From positions 124,001 through 188,000 of the IMG/VR virus record IMGVR_UViG_3300029258_003221: a stretch of DNA of 64,000 nucleotides; one strand, 5' to 3'. A program made the translations under genes and the position numbers. The DNA is from a virus. The notes under the pieces are model-generated. The model saw nothing but the letters and a program-made list of their open reading frames with translations, ran no database searches and had not been told where the DNA came from. This document shows, one piece after another, positions 8,342 through 14,499 of this stretch (positions within the stretch are counted from its first letter, which is position 1; each line of letters begins with the position of its first letter).

Positions 8342-8611
8342 TCAGACTCCACAAACTTTGTAGACGAGTTTGGTCCAGAACTTGTAGTCTTTTTCGACGA
8401 GCTGGTCGAAAACTTCCTGACTGGCTTGCATGGCGATGGATTCAAACTGTCCACCAACAACCATTTGTTCTTGCCATTTGCTGTCGGGGAAGGACTCTCG
8501 TTTTTCTTCGGCGATCTTTTTACGACGTTCGTATTCTTTGTCGCCGAGGTTGTTTCTGTGGCGTTGTTCGACTTCATTTTCTGGTGTGATTTCCCATTGA
8601 ACAGCGGACAT
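8342..8611 (-). CDS. Charged helical protein, unknown (89 aa)
   Basis: TGGAGGACGAAC precedes ATG 8611; the frame is open far upstream but that part crosses the hairpin leader. Residues 15-50 are a charged helix (YERRKKIAEEKRE). TGA lies inside TGACACCC at 8337-8343. Confidence 0.65.
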   Translation of the reverse strand: MSAVQWEITPENEVEQRHRNNLGDKEYERRKKIAEEKRESFPDSKWQEQMVVGGQFESIAMQASQEVFDQLVEKDYKFWTKLVYKVCGV

Positions 8612-8656
8612 GTTCGTCCTCCAGTTGAGTGTTAGTTGTTGATGGTTTGTTAGTGG

Positions 8657-8686
8657 GTGTCCCCCGGCGTTGTTGCCGGGGGACAC
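8657..8686 (-). other. Perfect 12-bp hairpin whose stem contains the hexamer
   Basis: GTGTCCCCCGGC pairs with GCCGGGGGACAC over a 6-base loop, so in the transcript the 3' arm ends in GACAC and continues as the leader CCACTAACA. The hexamer is therefore half buried in a stem. It lies between the 8697 stop and the 8342 gene. Confidence 0.65.
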
Positions 8687-8696
8687 GGTTCGTTGG

Positions 8697-9542
8697 TTAT
8701 GCAGCCCGTCGTCGGTTTCCGATGTTGTAGACCTGTTCCATTGCTGCAAAGCAGGCACTTCGGTTTGGTCGGTCGGTATCGTCTCGACAGGAGTTCTGTG
8801 CAATTCGGAATATCTCCGCAGCGGATCGTCGTCCCAGTCGATCTTTGATATCTTCAATTGAGGCGTCACCATAGGCTCTGATGAAATCAACCAGTCCTCT
8901 CAAGAACCCATTGCCACCAGCTTGGTATTCAAGCCCTCGCTTGCTCCTCCACAAACTGAGAATTTCAAACAGTTCGTTGAGAATGTCATGTGAATACGCT
9001 TCGGTAAGGGGTGTCAGAGACCGGATATCTGCCGTTCTGGTGTTGAATCCGGGAGTGTTGGGGATTGAAAATCCCCATTGTGTCAAGCCGTCTTCGATAT
9101 CGACAGCAAAAGGATATTCAGCTTCCAATGCTGCTGAAAATGCGTCCCAGACATTCATTCGACGACTGTTCTGAGTCAGTTCGTGGAAGATTGCAGCACA
9201 AGTTGCTTTGTTGACTCCGAAGTGGATTTCGCAAGTGATGTACTTTTGATGTTCCATCATTTCCATCATCCACAATGTGTGTCGTCCATCAATGGGTAGC
9301 AACTTTCCTTTGACATAGACTAAGATTGGATTTCTCACAGCCCGTCGATTGAAACTGTCTTTGAGTTCCAAGCTGTGCGACTTCACGTGGTCACGGAAGT
9401 TGTAGTTGTTGTTCTTTCCCAACTCGATTTTTTCTCTGTCTACCAGACAGAGATAAGCCAAGCTGGTAAGCTTGCAAAAACATTTTTCAATTCCTGCTTT
9501 GTGGTGTGTTTTTGCCAGTTTCTTAGGCTTAAAATTGTCCAC
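8697..9542 (-). CDS. ParB-like (DUF6551-type) protein (281 aa)
   Basis: GTG 9542 is preceded by GGGGAGAGTAAAC. Residues 60-130 contain V-R-N-P-I-L-V...L-P-I-D-G-R-H-T-L-W-M-M-E, the ParB/Srx-type fold signature (ID G-R/Q-H), and a helical C-terminal half. Proteins of this type occur in phages and plasmids, where a role in DNA or nucleotide binding is inferred rather than shown. It ends NRRRAA. An internal hexamer occurs at 9009 in the third codon frame. A terminator (9619-9649) separates it from the upstream gene, so it probably has its own promoter. Confidence 0.75.
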   Translation of the reverse strand: MDNFKPKKLAKTHHKAGIEKCFCKLTSLAYLCLVDREKIELGKNNNYNFRDHVKSHSLELKDSFNRRAVRNPILVYVKGKLLPIDGRHTLWMMEMMEHQKYITCEIHFGVNKATCAAIFHELTQNSRRMNVWDAFSAALEAEYPFAVDIEDGLTQWGFSIPNTPGFNTRTADIRSLTPLTEAYSHDILNELFEILSLWRSKRGLEYQAGGNGFLRGLVDFIRAYGDASIEDIKDRLGRRSAAEIFRIAQNSCRDDTDRPNRSACFAAMEQVYNIGNRRRAA

Positions 9543-9618
9543 GTTTACTCTCCCCGAGTGTTAGAAAATGTTTTGAGCGTTGTTTGCTCACTGCCCTATC
9601 GCCGGGTGTCAAAAACAT

Positions 9619-9649
9619 CACCCCCGACAACCCGGTATTGTCGGGGGTG
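9619..9649 (-). terminator. Intrinsic-type terminator on the minus strand
   Basis: CACCCCCGACAA and TTGTCGGGGGTG form a perfect 12-bp stem over a 7-base loop; in the minus transcript it is followed by ATGTTTTTGACACCC, so a U-run lies between the stem and the next hexamer. It would end transcription coming from 9.7 kb, with the new unit for the 8697 gene starting at or after the hexamer. Confidence 0.6.
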
Positions 9650-9680
9650 TAAAAATATTTTCTTGTAAAAAGCGACTCAT

Positions 9681-9827
9681 TCAACAGAACCCTGCTGTAT
9701 AGAATCGTAGACGCTTGTCTTTTGGGCCGATTGGCAGTATCATTTCGACTACCACATCAGCCAGTTTGTTCGGCGGCGGTTTACCGCTGTACCGGGCAAA
9801 GTAGAATATCAGAAATGCAAACATCAT
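9681..9827 (-). CDS. Small protein with one hydrophobic segment (48 aa, start uncertain)
   Basis: MMFAFLIFYFARYSGKPPPNK begins with a likely membrane helix and ends with a basic tail. ATG 9824 or 9827 has GGAG only 2-5 bases upstream; a GTG at 9899 (72 aa) is the alternative. The 120 bases upstream hold the hexamer leader and a CTAGTC/GACTAG hairpin. Confidence 0.4.
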   Translation of the reverse strand: MMFAFLIFYFARYSGKPPPNKLADVVVEMILPIGPKDKRLRFYTAGFC

Positions 9828-9957
9828 TGCTCCAGTTTCAGGAAGAACCCAGACCTCCCTGTTTAGCACAGGGCACCCCGATTTCGTGCTCCTAGTCACT
9901 CACAACGAACTGGACTAGCTGGGCGGGCGTTGTTTCGATGAGTTGTTAGTGGGTGTC

Positions 9958-10365
9958 TTACTCAACCCGGTCGTGGACTGAGATTGGTGCAGTGTAGTTA
10001 ATGTCATCATGCACCATTGCATTAGTGGTGCTGATGTAGCTGCCACCAGCCATGACGTGTTTGCCATTGCGAATTGCTCCGACCCACTTGGCGGCATAGG
10101 GGTTATCGAGACTTGGCGGTCCTGATCGTGGCAGGCAGAGGATCAGACTGTCATTGGTCAGGAAGTGACAACCTTTGACAATCTCTCTCACCTGACCATA
10201 TCTGGGCAGATTTCCATCGACATAGACACGCCAGACATTGATTGAGTCTCTTCGGCGGGTGATGCCATCATTGGTGCAGTCGTGGTGATTGATCAGCACC
10301 GTCATTCGGTGAACATGGGCACTGCATCGTTGTGCAATTGTTGGATTGGTCGTGGCGATTGTCAT
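9958..10365 (-). CDS. Unknown protein (135 aa)
   Basis: TGGGGAGAGACA precedes ATG 10365. The sequence is beta-rich with several glycines (VYVDGNLPRYGQVREIVKG, KHVMAGGSYIST). TAA is followed directly by GACACCC, and the leader upstream is GACACCCAGTAACCAACC. No family recognised. Confidence 0.7.
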   Translation of the reverse strand: MTIATTNPTIAQRCSAHVHRMTVLINHHDCTNDGITRRRDSINVWRVYVDGNLPRYGQVREIVKGCHFLTNDSLILCLPRSGPPSLDNPYAAKWVGAIRNGKHVMAGGSYISTTNAMVHDDINYTAPISVHDRVE

Positions 10366-10420
10366 TGTCTCTCCCCAGAGAAATGTTTTGTTGTTGATGG
10401 TTGGTTACTGGGTGTCAGAT

Positions 10421-10560
10421 TGGAGATGGAGGGACTCGAACCCTCGTCCAAACTTATCACGTTATCCCAAACACGAGCGAAACATGGGCCTTTTCTCGTT
10501 GTCGCCTACCCTATAGCGGCGACTGTTCAGCGTGATAGCCTGTCAATACCATTCATCCCC
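10421..10560 (-). ncRNA. Compact tmRNA-like RNA (140 nt)
   Basis: 5' GGGGATG (10554-10560) pairs with CATCTCC (10422-10428), giving a 7-bp acceptor with one G-U, and 10421 supplies the discriminator A. Directly inside lies a perfect T-arm: GAGGG, loop TTCGAGT, CCCTC. The 5' acceptor strand is followed by GGTATTGACAGGC, close to the GGATTCGAC signature of tmRNA, and the T-arm is preceded by TTTGGAC as in tmRNA. TATCACG (10531-10537) pairs with CGTGATA (10455-10461) as a P2-like helix. The body holds only two hairpins (GTCGCC/GGCGAC and ACGAG/CTCGT). There is no anticodon arm, no clear alanine-rich tag; a frame AHVSLVFGIT ends in TGATAA. CCA is not encoded. Half the length of ordinary tmRNA. 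Confidence 0.6.
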
Positions 10561-10726
10561 GAAAGAGTTAACTGTGACACGGCCACCACCACGTTGGCGC
10601 TCCTCGTGACCGTGCCCCCGGTTACTTAACGCCCTACCCTGCCACAACCGGGTGCATCAGGGATTCAGGCCTAGTTGACTTGCCTTTGCCAGAGGCTTAT
10701 TGGAGCGGCTTTGTTACGCTGTTACT
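10561..10726 (-). other. Structured gene-less leader upstream of the tmRNA-like RNA
   Basis: No plausible gene. In the minus transcript CACGGTCAC and GTGGCCGTG form a 9-bp stem with one G-U pair (mismatched on the plus strand), and CCCGGTT/AACCGGG form a second stem. The stretch lies between the end of the 10714 gene and the tmRNA-like 5' end and may be a precursor leader. Confidence 0.4.
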
Positions 10727-11178
10727 GGGTGTCGGACAACACACTCAACACCGGCTTTGTCGCAGATGCCTTTGAGTAGTTCGAGCCAGTTTGGTTGTTT
10801 GTTGAAGATATCCCCGTCGATTCCGAAGATTACTTCTTTCCCATCGTTGTACTCTTCCGAACTTGATCGGATTGCGTAATTACGATCCACAATCCACATG
10901 TGTGGTGTTCGGCTTGACTTCGTTGCCAGTTTACCGGGTGTCCTCAGATAGCACATATGATCGTCACCGAACAAATGTGCATCACTAGAAACCTTGACAC
11001 GAGCCAGATTGAGCCCAATGCCCATTAGTCGTTGACGAATCAGATGCAGCAGGTGAATTTCAGCTCCCCAACCATGAACATGGCGGGTGTATCCACTTGC
11101 CGTAGCTTTTTGGTCGGTGTCCTCTTTCTGGACAACGAGTGTTCCTGAGTCTTTGAACAGATTGAACTTGATTTTCAT
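10714..11178 (-). CDS. Unknown protein (154 aa), C-terminus RHPVTA
   Basis: TGGGGAGAAACA precedes ATG 11178. Mixed alpha/beta chain with K-D-S-G-T-L-V-V near the start and WLELLKGICDKAGVECVV near the end. Its last codons read CGACACCCAGTAACAGCGTAA, so the usual intergenic leader block is translated as the C-terminus here. Internal hexamers at 10937 and 11116. Confidence 0.7.
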   Translation of the reverse strand: MKIKFNLFKDSGTLVVQKEDTDQKATASGYTRHVHGWGAEIHLLHLIRQRLMGIGLNLARVKVSSDAHLFGDDHMCYLRTPGKLATKSSRTPHMWIVDRNYAIRSSSEEYNDGKEVIFGIDGDIFNKQPNWLELLKGICDKAGVECVVRHPVTA

Positions 11179-11220
11179 TGTTTCTCCCCATGAGCGTTGT
11201 TGATGAATTGTCAACGGGTG

Positions 11221-11400
11221 TCATCGAGGGATGAGCCAGACCACTACCCCGCATTGTGAGGACACAAGATAATCAGTCAGGTGCCACAATTTGAGACGAT
11301 CTTCGTGCTGTTGATCCACCACAACCGAAACTGCATTAGTTTCGGTTGTGGGAGTAGTGGCTTTGATGCCGGTCTTTTCAGACCATTGTTTGAGTTTCAT
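11221..11400 (-). CDS. Small protein, unknown (59 aa)
   Basis: GGGGAAAG precedes ATG 11400, which overlaps the upstream stop (TGATG). TGA of this gene lies in TGACACCC. A perfect 13-bp inverted repeat (11319-11351) lies inside the coding region and encodes the TTETNAVSVVV stretch. Confidence 0.6.
   Translation of the reverse strand: MKLKQWSEKTGIKATTPTTETNAVSVVVDQQHEDRLKLWHLTDYLVSSQCGVVVWLIPR
11319..11351 (-). repeat. Perfect 13-bp inverted repeat inside a gene
   Basis: CCACAACCGAAAC and GTTTCGGTTGTGG flank a 7-base loop within the 11221 coding region. It could form a stable mRNA hairpin or be a dyad binding site. Confidence 0.6.
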
Positions 11401-11795
11401 CACTTTCCCCGAAGTTTGTCGGCTTGTCGAACTAAACCCATGACGGGTGTCATCGGCCAGTTAACTCCCTGTTCCATCAGCCAGAATCGGGCTTCAGGTT
11501 CATCATTGAGGAATCGTTCAAATGCCCAGATTGGCATACGATCATCGGTCGGCGTTGACCGCATGACAGCATAAATCAGAACTTTGAAGTTGTCTTTTGC
11601 TACCTGTTCATCGGGTGTCTCGGCTGACTCACCGACAACTGGCCAATAACAACCGTAACCTGCAAGAAAGCCACGTGCGTTATCATCATCATTGAGCCAG
11701 TTGGTGAAGTTGACAATCGGCAGGACTGGAGGATCAAATCCACAATCCATGACCAAGTGATTTCCCAACTCCATCAAGATCTTTTTCAGGTTCAT
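11400..11795 (-). CDS. Unknown protein (131 aa)
   Basis: TGGGGAGAGAAAA precedes ATG 11795. Two similar halves may be present: NFTNWLNDDDNARGFLAGYG and WAFERFLNDEPEARFWLMEQG both read a-f-x-x-x-L-N-D-x-x-x-A-R-x-f-L, which suggests an internal duplication, each with P-V or P-M-T-P-V after a tryptophan. Hexamers at 11446 and 11614 lie in the third codon frame. Confidence 0.7.
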   Translation of the reverse strand: MNLKKILMELGNHLVMDCGFDPPVLPIVNFTNWLNDDDNARGFLAGYGCYWPVVGESAETPDEQVAKDNFKVLIYAVMRSTPTDDRMPIWAFERFLNDEPEARFWLMEQGVNWPMTPVMGLVRQADKLRGK

Positions 11796-11964
11796 TTTTC
11801 TCTCCCCAAATCAGTGCATTGTTCGTTGTGACCTGTCTGACACTTGTTTCTTGGGTGTCAACAGGTTTGACGTGGGCATAGCCCGGTGGGCTGTGCAGCA
11901 CTTGCCCAATGAGTTTGGGATAGTTCACCCGGTTAAACTCATTGTTGACTACCAGAAATGTCAT
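11734..11964 (-). CDS. Unknown protein (76 aa) overlapping the next gene by 62 bases
   Basis: AAGGAGTCATC precedes ATG 11964, which overlaps the upstream stop as ATGA. The frame reads through hexamer 11854 as VDTQETS and through the ribosome site of the 11795 start. An overlap of 62 bases is unusual here; the true end could be altered by a frameshift. Confidence 0.5.
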   Translation of the reverse strand: MTFLVVNNEFNRVNYPKLIGQVLHSPPGYAHVKPVDTQETSVRQVTTNNALIWGEKNEPEKDLDGVGKSLGHGLWI

Positions 11965-12287
11965 GATGACTCCTTGGGTGTCAGCAATGGGAGGAGTGCA
12001 GCGTATTCTTCGCTATTCTCATAGAAATACTCGGTTGTCTTGAGAGTTCCTTCCCAGACAACCACCTGATTGTACTCAGTCAGACCGACAGCGTAGATTC
12101 TGCCGTCATCACCGTCCACCAGAATCATATTCTGATGGTAGGTAGTAAACTTTGGTTTGCCGGTTGTAGTGCGACCGACACGAGAGCCACGTTTGTTGGT
12201 TTCGACGAAGAATTTCGCCGTAACACGTTTGCGACCATGAGGCCAATCTTCGATTGTTGCCTCAGTACGTGGATTACTGAACTTCAT
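11961..12287 (-). CDS. Unknown protein (108 aa)
   Basis: TGGGGAGAGAACA precedes ATG 12287. Basic N-terminal half (PHGRKRVTAKFFVETNKRGS) and a beta-rich centre with D-G-D-D-G-R-I-Y-A-V-G. Hexamer 11977 lies near the C-terminus in LLTPKESS. No family recognised. Confidence 0.7.
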   Translation of the reverse strand: MKFSNPRTEATIEDWPHGRKRVTAKFFVETNKRGSRVGRTTTGKPKFTTYHQNMILVDGDDGRIYAVGLTEYNQVVVWEGTLKTTEYFYENSEEYAALLPLLTPKESS

Positions 12288-12334
12288 TGTTCTCTCCCCA
12301 GAGAAGTTGTTTTGATGTTTTGTTAGTGGGTGTC
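12288..12334 (-). promoter_or_regulatory. Type example of the conserved leader block
   Basis: From the upstream stop: TAG-ACACCC, then ACTAACAAAACATCA, then AACAACTTCTCT, then GGGGAGAGAACA and ATG. Close copies precede genes starting at 6435, 7043, 7237, 8094, 8303, 8611, 10365, 11178, 12287, 14171, 20281, 21706 and 31999, and a copy precedes the tmRNA-like RNA. The shared core is GACACCC-A(C/G)TAACA, 2-4 bases, CATCAACAACA. No sigma-70 type -10 box is evident within it. It may be a promoter of another type or a translational leader. Confidence 0.65.
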
Positions 12335-12516
12335 TAAGGTTTGGCGATACCACGTTCCCGTAGGACAGTATCAGCATCAACACCACGTTTGGCGAGTTCT
12401 TCCCGTGCCTCATAGTACAGGCTCAGGTCTTTCCCGTTAGCACCGAGATCAGCAGTAGCCTCTTTTTCGAGGACGTTCTCAACCTGCCATGTTTTCAGCG
12501 ATGAACAGTAACTCAT
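12334..12516 (-). CDS. Small helical protein, unknown (60 aa)
   Basis: CTGGGGAGAAAACA precedes ATG 12516, which overlaps the upstream stop (ATGA). The N-terminal TWQVENVLEKEATADLG followed by LYYEAREELAKRGVD resembles small helical phage proteins. TAG overlaps the hexamer. Confidence 0.65.
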   Translation of the reverse strand: MSYCSSLKTWQVENVLEKEATADLGANGKDLSLYYEAREELAKRGVDADTVLRERGIAKP

Positions 12517-12776
12517 TGTTTTCTCCCCAGAGTTTTTTCCCATTTGATGGGTGTCATAACCAGCCGAAACATTCGGCCATTTTCTTTTTCGACAAACAGG
12601 ACAAAGTTTCCTTTGTCGTCTGTTTCTGATCCTTTTATGATCCCGATATTATCCAGCCACGTTGACATGGATTCTTCAGGAATAATCGAATCAATTTCAG
12701 CCTGAATCAGGTCGGAAAATGCTTTTGTGACTTTCCGACGCTGATTGGCTTCTTTCCGGGTGTCAGACTTCGACAT
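12513..12776 (-). CDS. Unknown protein (87 aa)
   Basis: ATG 12776 lies inside the end of the upstream gene (14-base overlap), so translation is probably coupled. Basic N-terminus (KSDTRKEANQRRKVTK), hexamer 12759 read as SDTR. Its last codons cover the ribosome site of the next gene. Confidence 0.65.
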   Translation of the reverse strand: MSKSDTRKEANQRRKVTKAFSDLIQAEIDSIIPEESMSTWLDNIGIIKGSETDDKGNFVLFVEKENGRMFRLVMTPIKWEKTLGRKQ

Positions 12777-13107
12777 GATAAAACGCTCTGTCGATTTCTT
12801 TCACGGTGTAGGCGTTGTGCAATTCATTTGCCAACTGTTCCACCAAATCTCGGGCATTACGGTGCAGAACTCCACTGGAGTTTGCCCAACTAGACCCATT
12901 GTCGTTTGACCATTTGCGACCGAGCAGTCGGGCGACGTGTCCGCTGATGTTGGTCAGGGTGTTTCCATCCATGACCATGACAGCGAAATATTTCTTTTCC
13001 GGGTGTCGTCGTCCGTAGTCAATTCGCATTGTGTAGATCGTGGTTCCCAGATCACACAGTCGTTCCAGACGTTTCCGAGCGTTTGCGATTCGTTCAGCGT
13101 TATCCAT
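12763..13107 (-). CDS. Unknown protein (114 aa)
   Basis: TTGAGAACG precedes ATG 13107, which overlaps the upstream gene by 8 bases. Helical basic N-terminus (NARKRLERLCDLG) then a beta core with MDGNTLTNISGHVARLLGRK. Hexamer 13002 is read as R-H-P, the second codon frame. Confidence 0.7.
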   Translation of the reverse strand: MDNAERIANARKRLERLCDLGTTIYTMRIDYGRRHPEKKYFAVMVMDGNTLTNISGHVARLLGRKWSNDNGSSWANSSGVLHRNARDLVEQLANELHNAYTVKEIDRAFYHVEV

Positions 13108-13414
13108 CGTTCTCAATGTCCCTCACTTTGTTGGTAGTGACTTCCCCGCCAGTCATTCCATTCAGGGTGTCAACAAACAGGTCGAGCCATTTGTAACTAA
13201 CGGCTTCTTCGCCAGTCAGTTCAAAGTTGTAGCAGACAATACAACCATTGCTGTTTGGAGGAGGAGCAGGAACAGAATCGGCGAATCCTTTCCACTCAAT
13301 TTTTAGTCCACTCATTGGCCCTGCCATGAACGCAAGCATTGGCTGGAGTGTTTCATTTTCGTGCAGGTTGTAGGGTGCTTTGCCTTTGATTTCGACACGT
13401 TTGACGTTTGACAT
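13100..13414 (-). CDS. Unknown protein (104 aa)
   Basis: TTGGGAGAGATCA precedes ATG 13414, 9 bases after GACACC (13428). Beta-rich; contains PAPPPNSNGCIVCYNF and a VDTLNGMTGG segment where the hexamer (13166) encodes D-T. The leader is about 180 nt and strongly structured (13440-13588). Confidence 0.7.
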   Translation of the reverse strand: MSNVKRVEIKGKAPYNLHENETLQPMLAFMAGPMSGLKIEWKGFADSVPAPPPNSNGCIVCYNFELTGEEAVSYKWLDLFVDTLNGMTGGEVTTNKVRDIENDG

Positions 13415-13439
13415 TGATCTCTCCCAAGGTGTCAAAAAT

Positions 13440-13588
13440 GAGACGGCGACAGCCTACCCCGTGGGCACCGTTACTGGCTACTGGACTGCCCCGTCTCGTG
13501 CAGTACGTTACAGGGTGTCCAATAACACCAACCCGGATAAAGGCCAAATAAGCCTTCGCTCAACTATAGTGCCATCCTTTAACCGGGT
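13440..13588 (-). ncRNA. Structured leader RNA, two closed domains
   Basis: Domain 1: ACCCGG-T-TAAAGG pairs with CCTTTA-T-CCGGGT (13531-13588). Domain 2: GAGACGG pairs with CCGTCTC (13440-13497) around a 44-base interior. Hexamer 13514 lies between them. Together they fill the gap between the 13599 stop and the 13100 gene. No T-arm is present, so these are not tRNAs; a cis-regulatory leader is one reading. Confidence 0.45.
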
Positions 13589-13598
13589 CGGCTAAATG

Positions 13599-14171
13599 TC
13601 ACGCAGTAGCGAGGGAGTAGATTTCCCCGCCGTACCTGATTTCCAGAACATTACTCAACAGATAGTCACGACAATAAATTGCCTTTTCTGTTTTCTGTCG
13701 AGACGATTCTTTTTTCTTGGCGACGAACGGCAGAACTTCTGCCTTATCGACTGGTTCCCCGTCGATTTCGTATCGCCACTCCAATGACCGTTCTACCTTG
13801 AGTTCAAGATAGATCAGTTTGTCACCACCTTTGTTGGTATGACGTACAAAGGGTGTCCCCTTTACACGATGCCCCCACGCTCGTGGGAGTGGCTCGAAGT
13901 GCTCAATGTGACCGTCTGGCGTCAACGGCTGTTCTTCCCTCATTCGCTGGTTGTTGACGCTGTTGGCGTAAATCCAGTTGAGGAAACCATTGACTTCCGA
14001 CCGTTTCTTGAGCCGACCGTCTTTGTGTGCCTGCCAGAACGGATTAGGAACGCCGTCCATTTTTGCACGCAGGTTATGCTCTTTTGTCAGAGCAACGATT
14101 GTTGCCGGGAAGGCAGAAGAATTTCGTGCCAGCAAATCCCGGACAAGTTCAAAACGAGTAATCGTTTTCAT
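13599..14171 (-). CDS. Unknown protein (190 aa), C-terminus LATA
   Basis: TGGGGAGAGAACA precedes ATG 14171. N-terminal helical part (ITRFELVRDLLARNSS) may be a small HTH-like region; the middle is basic, the end beta-rich (EIRYGGEIYSLATA). No catalytic motif seen. The leader copy is GACACCCAGTAACGGGGTG. Confidence 0.7.
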   Translation of the reverse strand: MKTITRFELVRDLLARNSSAFPATIVALTKEHNLRAKMDGVPNPFWQAHKDGRLKKRSEVNGFLNWIYANSVNNQRMREEQPLTPDGHIEHFEPLPRAWGHRVKGTPFVRHTNKGGDKLIYLELKVERSLEWRYEIDGEPVDKAEVLPFVAKKKESSRQKTEKAIYCRDYLLSNVLEIRYGGEIYSLATA

Positions 14172-14222
14172 TGTTCTCTCCCCAGAGAAGTTTTGTTGAT
14201 GTTACACCCCGTTACTGGGTGT

Positions 14223-14414
14223 CTACTTTTCAGGCCACTTGCCTGTCTCGAATGCCTCAGCACATTTCCGCACAAATTCTCGTTCATGCATGTACGTTGC
14301 TTCACGCACTGGTGTGCAATCAATTGTGCGAGATTCCATCGTCTTGAGATTGATGATTTTTCTCGTGCCCAGTCGCCAATTGCGACCGGAATCAGTAATG
14401 TTTACGTGGTCCAT
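14223..14414 (-). CDS. Small protein, unknown (63 aa)
   Basis: CGGGGAGAAACA precedes ATG 14414. Basic, with a C-terminal helix (EREFVRKCAEAFETGKWPEK). TAG overlaps the hexamer. Upstream lies the hairpin 14449-14482. Confidence 0.65.
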   Translation of the reverse strand: MDHVNITDSGRNWRLGTRKIINLKTMESRTIDCTPVREATYMHEREFVRKCAEAFETGKWPEK

Positions 14415-14448
14415 TGTTTCTCCCCGTTGTTTGAAAGCTCTCAACCGT

Positions 14449-14482
14449 CCTGCCCTGTTAGACGGGTGTCCAACAGGGCAGG
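14449..14482 (-). other. 11-bp hairpin with the hexamer in its loop
   Basis: CCTGCCCTGTT pairs with AACAGGGCAGG; the 12-base loop contains GGACACCCGTCT, so the hexamer is presented single-stranded at the tip. The hairpin follows the 14500 stop and a CTCTCCCC element. Confidence 0.65.
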
Positions 14483-14498
14483 CGGCGGGGAGAGTTTC
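14480..14498 (-). repeat. 3' element GAAACTCTCCCCGCCGCC, copy 1
   Basis: The same 18 bases follow the stop codon at 14500 and again at 19243 (copy 19226-19244), each time followed by a GC-rich hairpin. CTCTCCCC is the exact complement of the array's ribosome site GGGGAGAG. Confidence 0.55.
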
Positions 14499-14499
14499 G

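Noticed and set aside
10714-10735. The tmRNA-like gene extending over the whole 10421-10726 stretch
   Set aside because: The acceptor strand GGGGATG followed by the GGTATTGAC segment fixes the 5' end near 10560; upstream stems are treated as a separate leader.
13440-13497. A tRNA on the minus strand (7-bp closing stem GAGACGG/CCGTCTC)
   Set aside because: No T-loop of the TTCRANY type and the interior is too short and does not form D, anticodon and T arms.
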